From NCBI GenBank assembly GCA_034670405.1, contig JAXDDX010000012.1, positions 6,017,501-6,081,500 on the forward strand: a DNA stretch of 64,000 bases. The letters run 5' to 3'. Each line of letters begins with the position of its first letter. Positions within the stretch are counted from its first letter, which is position 1. The stretch comes from Hoplostethus atlanticus. Taxonomy: Eukaryota; Chordata; Actinopteri; Trachichthyiformes; Trachichthyidae. The notes beneath the pieces were generated by a model. The model saw only the letters and a program-made list of their open reading frames with translations. It ran no database searches and had not been told where the DNA came from. This document shows, piece by piece, positions 41,401 to 52,900 of this stretch. The position numbers were made by a program, and so were the translations under genes.

Positions 41401-44400
41401 GGGGGGGCATTAATGTCCCAGGAGGGGGACGTTAACAAACTATGTCAGGAACAGTGCTCTATTGCAGAGTGCTGAGTTATGGAGATGAGCGTAGCGACTG
41501 GGGAATGTTTTTCTGTCTGTCTGAGCCCCCCTCCCCCTACCCTCCCCCCATCCCCTCCCCTCCCCACCCCCCTCACCTTCCTCTCATCTGGATGTTAACG
41601 CATTCTCAGGCCCCAAACACCACACATCGTGAAACACCCGCGACAACAGCCACATCGGGGGTTAACACCAATTACGACTGAGGTGTCACACACTCCTGCG
41701 GTTTAAGTAAACACTGTGTGTGTGTGTGTGTGTGTGTCCGTCTGTCTGTCTGTGCATGCCCGCCCGCCTGCCTCAAAGCCGTCTCTTCATGATCTTCCAG
41801 ATCTCCGTAAATAAAGTCACAAGTGACGCCTTGCTTTGTTTTGCATGCAAATCCACCACCATTTGCATTTCAAGGAGATAAGCAGAGATTAAGCAAACCA
41901 CATTGTCACTATCTAAATGTGAGAGGAAGAAATCAGAGTGGCGGATGAAACAGGAGACGCATGGCAATTTTTTTTCAAAGTCAGATTAACTTCCCTTTTG
42001 CATGTCTTGGCTCGTTGAGGAACAAGCAGCCCAACACAGTCCTGTTTTATATGACAGCTATCTCAGGCTTGGAGCTCAGTGATGATTTACCATGGAATTA
42101 ACCCTGAATTTGATACAGCAATATGGGAACACTATGCTACATTGTGCTCTCAGGTGCACACACACACACACTACTTATTAGATCCTCAACACAATAGCAG
42201 TTGATTTGGGTGTCCCTCATGGATCCATTCAAGGATCCCAGATATTCTCCCTGTATTCCCCTTCACATGCTCTGATTTTTCAAATTGTATTGATTGCTAA
42301 GTGAGGAATTCTGTGTTTTCTTTCCTCTTATATGCCTCTAGACGGTCTTTATCCACCACTGGTTTTGATTAGGTGTTCTCTACGTCATTCAAACAATGAT
42401 GGTGTGGGAGGACTTCATGTGTAACAATAAAACCTGTAGTCAGGAAAACATCCCTTATGCTAACTCCATATGTAACTCATCTGGCTTTGTTATGAATGCG
42501 TAGACAAGATGAAACCACAGAATGTCATTATCTCAACAATCACTTATCCCTCTATAGAGCGCACACTTCAATTTACCATGAAGGACGGGGAAATTATGTT
42601 TTGATTGCAGTTTCCTTACATGCATACAAATGTGTACATGTGCTTGAGAGAGCAGCGTTTTTATCCCTACTACACCACTCATGCAAGCACGCACACAAAC
42701 ACAGATACACATATTGTTTTAGAGTGATGCTGTAATGGCTTTTAGGAACTCTTTTTCCCAAAATGTTGTGATTTATTGTAAATGCTTTCACGTGAGGGAT
42801 CTAATGCAGCATAGGTTTTAAATAAACATTTGTTGTAGAGGCCCTGTTTTCCTCTGGGACATCCTCGCTTTTTCCTGATTTCCCTCTGCTACCTTTTTCA
42901 TTCTCTACTTCTCTCTTACTCGTACTCATGTTCTCTTTCTGTCAGTTTCTCTCTGTTTCTCTGTCTTTCCTTCGCCTTTTTCCTCAATTTGGGTCTCGCA
43001 TTCACCCCCGCACACATCTCCCAGGTGCCCAGTGAGTAAACGTGGAACCGTGTGAGCCTTCAGGAGGACTTTGAAATGAGACATGGCTGGGACATCACAG
43101 AGGACTCTGGCCACTCTCAATGAAGCCTGCTTGATTTATAAGAGAGCGGGGGAGAGGGGGGGGATGTTTCCAGAGGCACACAAGGCCACAGGGTCCTCCA
43201 TTAGTACCCTGACCCCTGTTTCATGGGACCAACCACTGCATAGGAGGAGAGGGAGGAGAAGAATGGAGGGATGGATGGCAGACATGGGGGGTAGTGTAGA
43301 GGGGGGGGGGGCGTCTTTCTTTTTTTCTGTGGAAAGTCTGCTATTTACATTTTCACCACAGAGAAGGCAACAGAAATGAGAAACCCTAGCTCGGTCATTT
43401 GTCAATGGCCTGCGGTCTCCAGACTTAAATGTCTGCCGGTTGTACCTGATCTCTTACTCAGGCCGGCCCCTGCTCCCTCTTTTACGAGTCTCCTCACAGT
43501 TTTACTGTCCGCAATCTAATTAGCTGTGTCCTAATCATGTGTTAAAGCGCAGCGCCTGCCTGGTGTTTACTGTCTGTTTGCCTTGCTGTAAAAAATGTGT
43601 GAGGTGGCTCGTAAAAACCTAACCGCAGAGGATTAAGCACTCACTCGCGTTTTGTGGATTAAATCACATCATCACCGACAACTAATGGGTTATTGCCTGT
43701 GCTGTAGAGCTACTGCAGACAAATTGTAATGCAGGTTTGTTTGAGGGTTGAACTAGTTCTAGTTACTAATGCCTTTGTAACCCATTCATTTTTATTTTTT
43801 ACCCTAGTGTATGAAATCTGACATTAAAAGTTATCTCATGAAGTCAAATTTGTGGCATTACAATACTATTCACTTTCCCCCCCGCTGTGCTCATGCAGCA
43901 TGTGAGGCCCACCACCCCTAAGTCAATCTGTTTGCTCATCGAATCAGCCCTGGCTCATGTCAGTGTTTGTAGACTGAATCCCTAACATGGCTTTGTTCCT
44001 GTTGAGAATGTTTATGAACACTTTGTGACAGGCACGCTGCCTTTAAACTAACACAGTAATAGCATTATGTTAGCATTTAACAAAGAGACATATGTTTTCA
44101 GTGTGCATTTTCCCCCACTGCAGCCCATCTTTGGCTAGTTAGCGTGGCCCTGGGACCTGTTCATCAGAGGACCAGCCTAGCTGGAGGAGCTCTACCCAGC
44201 AAGACCTGCCTGATATAAGCATATTGGAATTTATTGTTTTCAGTAAACATGCCTCATACATGATCCATCTCAGCATTACACACTGCTAGTTGCCATAGGA
44301 ACACAGTAGGGTTTTCATAACACTTCAGGGGCTCCCTAAAATCTGATGGGTTTCAATCGACCCCTGTCGCACAGCGAGTCGCAGGCTTGCTCTGTATTTC

Positions 44401-46945
44401 TAGGAAGCTAGGTATGAGATCCAACCAGATCCAACCACGTCTTATGGGTTCAGCAAGCATGCTGGGTAATGAAAAACAGTCACAGGCCTTGTGGGGATCC
44501 GCAGTGCATTATAGAACACCACTGCAGTTTTACAGGCATGTCCCTTGTCTATACGAGGTGGTTAAAAGTGAATGCAGAAGGGAGTCGAGGGGGCTGCAAG
44601 GAGAAAGAGATGAGGGGAAGAAGATGTAAAACGCCGTCTGACTGTGCGTCCTCTCCTGTTACCGGATGCCCCTGTCCACTGGACATCCACTCTCTCATAC
44701 ACACTTACTGATGTCTCTGACAGGAAAATATAGGGGGGCTGTGATGGAGGATTGGAGGTTATTATATGCAGCTGGCTGGTGTCACAATAAGACACTTACC
44801 CCCCTCTCCCCTCGCCCCCTATCTTAACCCCTCTGCATATTTCATTCCAAGCTTCTCTTCTTTTTGCCTTTCCACGCCTACTATTCTCCTCCTCTAATCT
44901 CTTGTGTCCGGTTGCCCTATTTTCTTTGGTCTAACTCACACTGAAGTCCTGAGCTGGAGAGAACCAACAGCTGTTGTCATCGTGATTCAATAGGAGATTG
45001 CGATATCGACTCTAAGGACCTATTGGATTCATTGTGTCCATCTCATTTGGTCAGACCATTTTAATGGTCAGCTTCTGCTTCAGCTTCTGTCACAATGAAG
45101 AGGTAATTGGTTTCTAAATGTAATGGCTGGAGCTGATAACAGCCAGCAGTGTCCATTGACACCCAGACTGACATCCTGACTAGTGATTGATATAGCCCAC
45201 TGCAATCTCTTCACTTAGTTTATTATCGATGCAAATGGGAGGAAGTGATTAAGACCTTGGATCCCGGCTCTGGTGTGGGCTGCCCATGCTTCTCGCCGTA
45301 GATAGAAAGGTCTTTTCCTATGGCCGCACAGCAACATGACAGCAGCCAGGCGATAACCTTAGCCATCACATTTGCATCCCCACCCAACCACGGCTTGTGC
45401 CACTGCCCACCTTCACAGGCTGTGGATTTCACTAGTTAGTGATTAGTTTGCATTGGAGGTATGTTGAAGTCAGAGGATGGTGAGGTTGGTGTAGAAAAAC
45501 ACAGGGAAAGAAGCATGGGAAAGCAGAGACCTGCGTAGAGACAAAGAGAAAGATGGAAAGGAAAGAGATTAGGAAGCAGAGAAGAGCAAGGGAAAAGTGT
45601 GACTCCCCCTGGGATTGATCACTATCTCGTTGCAGATAAGACAGCGAGTGCCTGAAGGCTGGCTTTTCCTCCCATGGCTTTCCATATCCCCCCCCCCAGG
45701 GCAATCTGAGTGGAATTGTTCGGGATTATAGAAGCTTCTCCATCTGGTATGGAAAGGAAGATCCCCACAGGTGGAGACAAGGTGATGTAACAGTGCTTTA
45801 GAGTCACTGGGGAAACCTGATAGAGATAGAGGTAATTATTAAGCCCAATCACAAGGGTGTTTCCCCAATCTCCCACCATGACTTTACTATTAACCAGCCT
45901 AGGAAATGAATCATTGATGTGCCTGTGAGATATTCAGCGGTCCCCTAAATCTCCCCAAATTTAGTGTGAAGCATCTGGTCTCTATTGGATGATAATAGCT
46001 ATGACAATGCTAGTGAAGCAAGATTATTTTCTTCTTGTGTCATCCGTATGAGCCAAGCATAACTGGCAAGTGAAATAATTTTGGTTATTTGGGTGAGTCA
46101 TAAAGGGACAGTCCGCCACGGACCGTGTGTCATCACCTGAGCTGTGTGTGGGGGTGTTTGTGCTCTGTCTGTGGTATATATATCTGTGTGTGTCCAAAAT
46201 ACCATTATCATTCAGGGGCCTTGTTTCTTTCGGCTCAGTCATTGGTCATGTTCGTGAGTCACTGGCCTTGAGGCTGGCTATCTCCTCTTACCCCATATCG
46301 CAGCAGTCACATCACACATGCATTATTCAGTCTCTGATTCATGGGAAATCTTGCTTAGCAAATTTAAGCAAACATTCTTCTGCAAAGCCCCCTGTGGGTG
46401 GAGGTTTGGTGAAAGAGAAAGTGTCATACCTTCCTTCCTTTCATCCTTTCAATGCTCAGTCACTGTTGGTGTTGTCATCAGATCAAGAATGACTCAGCCC
46501 AGTGGTTACTGTTTCTTGACAAACTTTGATAGGTTGGCCCACTATCATAGCATACTACTACATACTACTACTACTACATACTATAGCATTGTGTTAGTCC
46601 CTCTTTGGCTATATCTGCTTTTGCTCTGAGATGCTTTGCTGACAAGGCAGGAGTATGGTATGCTGAGGTGCTCCTGCCCCTCGCCCTCTGCCCATATGTT
46701 TTGTATTACGCCCTAGGAGGTGCCATGCTCAGCAGCTTGGTGACGGGAGGGGATAAAGCAGGCCTCTCTGGCCCAAATGACGCATGACATGGCGCTGCGC
46801 CCCGGGCCCTTATTTATGGCTTCCCATGTCAGCGAAGGCTCGCTCCCCTGGGGAGCTCCACGGCCGTTACCCACTAGTTTAGCTCAGCCAGCCTTCAGCA
46901 CTCATCTCAGCCCTGAATAATGCACGCAGGCACACACACACACAC

Positions 46946-46977
<32 letters not shown>

Positions 46978-49900
46978 TTCCCGCCTCAGGAATTCTGATC
47001 ACCACACCGGGGCTGCATGCACACTAGACTGAGATATATGCAGAGGTCAAAAAGATCATAGACAGAGACATACTTAAACTGCATGAATGCAGGGAAACAC
47101 ACATACACAAGTTTATTCGGCTGTATAAGGCTACATCCACACTAATACGATTATCTCTGGCCATACTAACACGTCTGAAGGGGTGACCATTCCCCTACAC
47201 TGGGCATGCGCGTGCCGGTGTAAACAGGAAGCAAATCGCTCGACTAATAGCTTGCCTCCTGCGCATGTAGGCAGTAGTAGCATTATACAATGCAGAATTT
47301 AACTGCACAACAGCTGCTAGCATAGACAACAAGGTCAGCAACGCCTGTAATTCCTTATCCATGTTGAAAAGTGTTCTTCTTGAAAGGTTTTCTTCTGAGT
47401 TTTCCTGCTGGTAGCTGTCGTTTGTTTTCTTCCCGGAAAAGGGTCACGTGGTAGGGGAGTGGCGAATCAGGGAAGGATACGTCTGACTGATAAGACCCAA
47501 TCAGGAAGCGAACGTGGGTGTCTGCGTCATCGTTTTCAAAAGTCACCGTTTCCGCCCGCCCACACTAAAACGCTTTACAAGGTTTAAAACTAAAACTGGG
47601 TCAGCGTCGTTTTAAAAAGCCTCCGTTTTAGGGGATCCAAAACACCGGAGCAGTGTGGACGCTAGGCGTAAACGTAGCAACAGTTATGCGTTTTAAAAGG
47701 AAAACGTATTTGTGTGGATGAGGCCTGAGAGTGACCGTTGCTACACTGTTGCGCAAGAACTGTTGTGGGACACATGAGGTGCTACTTCAGTGGAATTAAC
47801 GTCATGTTCGGCTAGGGCTCTGCCAGGCGCACACTGCCTCTTTTTATCAATGCCTCTGATGTGGAAGAGGATGTGAAATATAGAGCGAGAGTGAGGAAGA
47901 GATTTGATGAGAGGATCTGAATACATTTTTCTCCGCCGTTGCTCAAGGATCCATGTACACATCACACCGCATGAGCAAACAGACCACATACACTGCAGGC
48001 GCACACGCACAGGTCTTCTCCGTGAGCTATCCTGGAATGTGCCTGTGATCCCTCTCCAGGGCTTTGATGTGGGCAGGAGGAAAAGAGAAGAATGTAGAGG
48101 AAGAGAAGGCCGAGGGATGAAAAGAAGCTCGAGACTAGATGACAGAAGGAGGGATGGAGAAGAGGAAAATCAGCAAAAGATAAAGGCTAAAAAGAACTAA
48201 AATGAACATCAGAGAAAGATGGGAGGCGATGGCACGGTAGTGACAAGGGGAGTTAACATAGGACACCGCAGGAGTAAAGGCAAAGAGAGCACAGTCACTG
48301 GGGTTTTCTCTCCCTCGGCATCTCATATTACTTTGTGCTGTCGGGAGAGAGAGGGCGAGGGAGCACCGTCAGGGTTTTATGTGGCCTTTTGAAACAGAAC
48401 AAGCCCTTTGCGAAACAATACATCCAGCCTCAGACTTTCTCTGACAACAGGGCCCTCTTTGCTCCCACTTCCCAGGGCCTGCCTGTAAAACACACTGTTT
48501 GAAATCCACTCGGTTCATTGTTTAGTCTAGCAGACATCCCTTAGATCATCCTCATCAGTGGCCGTCCTGCATCCCCTTCATGTTCCGTCTCCTCCGACTC
48601 CACGGCAGTTCCCTGGCATCAGAGCCGTCCACTCTGACTATATTGGACTCTTTCTAGTGCAGTTAAGACCTGACAGTGAGTGTGTTATTGCAAGAGTAAG
48701 AGCATGAATGGTGATTGTAAAATTGAGCAAACAAAAGCAAGCAGTTTAGGGTTACGGTCCATCTGCCCCGGTGCCGTCTCGGGTTCTGAGAAGAAACCAT
48801 CCGGCGAGTGGTTGTGAAACAATGCCGTGGCTTGTGTGTCTATAAGTATGTGTGTGTGTGAGCGTGCACACATGCATGCATTTGAGTGCACCTGCAGAGT
48901 GGCGGACAGCCCTCCCTGCTCTCAGGGCTGGTTTCTAGTCCTGCCAAAGACCACAAGAGGAATCTCCCCACGCTCTAGTTGTAACGGAGGAGGAAACCAA
49001 CCGTTCCCGCTCTCCTGCCTCTCGCTCCCCGGGATGAACTGGATGTCCAAACACATGACGAAGACAATGACGCGGCATCAAAGGGGAGACGGGAGCCTGC
49101 TGCTAATGCTCTTGGCCAGGCCTGAAGATTAGGAGAGGATTGGGTTAGTCCAGCTGGACTGTACGGAGACAGAGAGGGGCCTGGGAATCTGGGTCTGCTT
49201 GGTAAAGGGGAAAAACACCACGTTGTGCTTCGAGATTGGGTCAGTGGGTTAAAACCTGAGCCGATGCTTGTGCTTTCATCTGGCCCCCAGCAGAGCAGAG
49301 GCTGGACCTGAGCTCTGATAAAGCTCAGGGAACAGGTAAGCTAGGCTAACGTCTCCCTTTCTTCTTTCTACTCCAGATCTTCTGGGATTAAAGGTGTGTG
49401 TGTGTGTGAGTGTGTGTGTGAGTGTGAGCCTGAGTGATATGCTGGTGGTCTCCACCTCATTAGGACCTCCCTGGTGTCTTTGATGGCCACTAAGGGCCAG
49501 AGGGCTGAGTGATGGAGATGGAGGGACTGAGGGCTCCCTCCTCTCTGCTCCCCTTCCCGCCAAACCGCTCGCCTCCTCTCTTCTCTTCTCCTTCTCCTTC
49601 TCCCTTACTTCTTTATTTTTTCACCTTTCTCCTCCACCAGCCCCTCCCACCACACAGCCTTATTGTTTCACTAGATCTCCGTGGTCCAGCAGTGGGGGTT
49701 GACACCGGGGTCTGATTTGTCGGGGTCGATGTGATCCAGCGATCCATCAGATCCATCAGGCCGATGCCAGTTGGCTCCCGAGGGACCGACCCTCTGTTTG
49801 GCTAAGCCGCCGAAGGAAGCGAAGATTCCTGTCAGGGAAGCCATTAAGAGCTCAGCAGGCCCAGAAAAATGAGACGCCCTTGTCACTTCACGTCAGGAGC

Positions 49901-52900
49901 TCGGCCACGGTCGCGGATCCTCCTCAGACCCCATCGCATTCCACCGCTGATTGTCCAAACCTTTGAACTAGGGACAGCTGGATAGATGGATGAACGAGCC
50001 GACGTGTGAAGTAGCAGCGTTGCGTGGTGTATGGCCAAGGGGCACTCCAGACCGGCTCTCGGTCTCGGACCGGGTGGTGAGAGCTGGTTTGTTGTTTTGA
50101 AGTTTGGGTGAGGGGAAGAGGAGGAGTGAAGAGGGAGTGATGAGGGGCTTCTCAGTAAGTGCCCCTCAGAGATGGTCAAGGGTGTAGTGGTTAATAGACA
50201 AATTTCTCTTTCTGTTTCCACCTCCCATCTGTTGGAATGTTCCTGCCTCTCCACTCCTCTCCCACTTACTATGACTCCATGTGCCAACCCCCCTCCTCTC
50301 CACATTTTCTCCTACCCCTCACCACTTCTCTCTCTCTCGGTCTCTCTCTTCACTCCTATGACAGAGATGGACCACTTCCACCTTGTGTGTCACGGCCTCA
50401 GACTAAACACACTCTTCTGGTGTTGACGCATCAGTGCATCGCTGGCCACCTCCATCGATGGCCGTCTTATCGTTAGAAAAATAATGATTTCACTGGCTGC
50501 CGTTCCCACAGATAGGCCCAGTATTTGTCTTAGGGCCTGTGTCCTCCGGTGGGGCCGAGGATTGGCTGCCTCATCCTTTATGCCTGCCTGTCGTATATCA
50601 GCAGCACCACAACCGTCAGCCCCCTGATTTACGGCTGTTTATCCCCAGCCAGCCCACACCAACAGATGGGCCCTGGCTATTTACTCAGGGAGAGAAAAAT
50701 CTCCAACCGATTGCATAAATACAACAACCAAGCAGCGATTATGGGGGCGAGTTGGTTGTGATTGCAATTTATTGGTCACTAGAGAGAAAGGGAGCTTGAC
50801 TGATCCGTCCCTGTCGTGTATCAGGTGTCACGGTGATCAAGTCTCTTAAGGTTTTTTTCTTATCTTAATTGCTCTTTCCGCTTCAGTATGTGCAGACGGT
50901 CCCGGTCATTGTGAGATGACATGATTGTACTATAAACGATCTAAAGCGTGTAACCGTTACCTAAATGTCCCCTAACATGACGTATGCTTATGAACAGTGA
51001 ACCTGCGGAAACATTCCTTCAACTGTCATATCCCACACGGTTGTGCCCTTAAATCTCTAAATCCTCCCGCGAGTGTATTCAAGCTGTAAATCTCACCGCT
51101 TGTCAAATCTGCAAAGGAAAAAAACACACCGCACCATAAATTGCCCGTTACAGACTTGCAGGGGCTTCAGTTGATCTTGGAGACTCTGGAGATATGTTGT
51201 GTGTGATGGTGAACAGTATAAATTCTGCAAAGCGGTCCTACTATTTCATTGCAGAATCTTTAGTACCTGTATGCATCAGAGTTTGGGTTTTTTCCCCCTT
51301 TTGATGGATGCAAACCAGATTTTGACCCATGCACCTGTCTGTCATAAATTATGATTCCTGGTTTACGTTTCTCATAATCTGAAGTTAAACTTGCTTTGAA
51401 AATTATTGTGGACGTAAGCACACTGATAGTGGTTTGTAACATCCTCCCTTGTGTATAGCATTCCATAGAGACATGGATATGTGATCCATCGGGTTTCATA
51501 TTTTCCCAGGATTGTAGCCTGATAAACATGTTTCCTCTCTGAGTACGTGAACTTGAATGCAGACTGTTTTCACATGGAGACGTCTCTGTCTCTGTATCCG
51601 TACCCATGATGGTTAATTCAGCTGATAGGACTAATAGGAGTATTATGGGGCACAGAGGGATGTTGGTGGGCTTCGAAACTAGGTGAGCTCAGCCAGGCGT
51701 CATGTCTCACTCATCTACTGAACAGACCCACTGATGCCTTATCTTGACTCTGATTAACCAGTGATGGACGATATTGGTTGCTGTAACACAAGATGTGTAT
51801 GAAATGATGAACTGGAGCTGTGGGAGGTCATGAACATGTTTCTGTTTTCAGTGGGTTGCTTTTTAATGATAATAGTAGTAATCATAATTATAGTAATAAT
51901 GGTAATAGACGTGTTTTAATTATGGTACACGTAGTCCGTAAATGGAAGAAATACTGCAAATGTTTGACAACCTTGGGGTCAGGCAACCCATGTGGGGTCC
52001 AATTACATAAAAATGGGGTCCCTAGAAAAAAATTCTATTCAGACTGAAGTGACTGTAATAATGACAGACTGCAGTTTCAAATGAAAAGTTACTACACTAC
52101 AGCTCAAAAGATATGAGTTCTGTCTCCCCAAGGTATGTGATGTTGTTTCTGCACACTGGACAACATGCATGTGGTACAATGTGCACAACCAGTTTGTATG
52201 CACATAGATAAACACTCAAGGAACGCTTCTCCGTCCACCCTTTCATGTGCTTCACTGATCTGGAAGGAGTCTATCCAGGGATTCAAGCACATTGAATCAG
52301 CACCTTTTGGCTCTCAAGGATAAGAACTGAATTACAACCGTTATGTGTTTCAAAAGCTACAGGACTGATCCTAGCACAATATGGGGTTACCTGTCAGAGA
52401 CTACATGTGAAGAGTTTCCAAAATCAGTTATCTACAATTTGATAAAAATTTGACAGAAAATTATAGCACAAAATGGATAGTAAATAGCTTCAATCCGTAG
52501 GTAGACAACATAACACTTTTTTTTTTTTAGATTGTTTACTATTGGATACTATCTTCAACATATAGGAGATATGTTCAAGATATTGATAAGTTTCCACAAG
52601 TTTCCACCCTGCCTCAAATGGGATCGACTCACTAATGGTCCCTTCCCCTCCCTGTTTACTCACCTTTTACTCTTTTTCACACACACAGAGCCGGTATCGC
52701 CAGTATTAACTTGATGGCCTTTTTCTATATGTTCCTGTATATTACTTCCTCCCTCTTTGTCTCTCCCAGAGAGGGTTGGTATGGATGGAGGAGGGGAAGA
52801 ACTGGAGATTTTAGACGTGTTCCAATATGCACAGTCAGACCCAGCGGTGTCAGCTCAGCTGGGAGATATATGCCCCAGCTGCCCCCTCCACTCCAACTCA

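Noticed and set aside
51260..51607. A 115-codon minus-strand frame in the 20-kb intron
   Set aside because: No recognisable motif and no splice-site support; probably chance.
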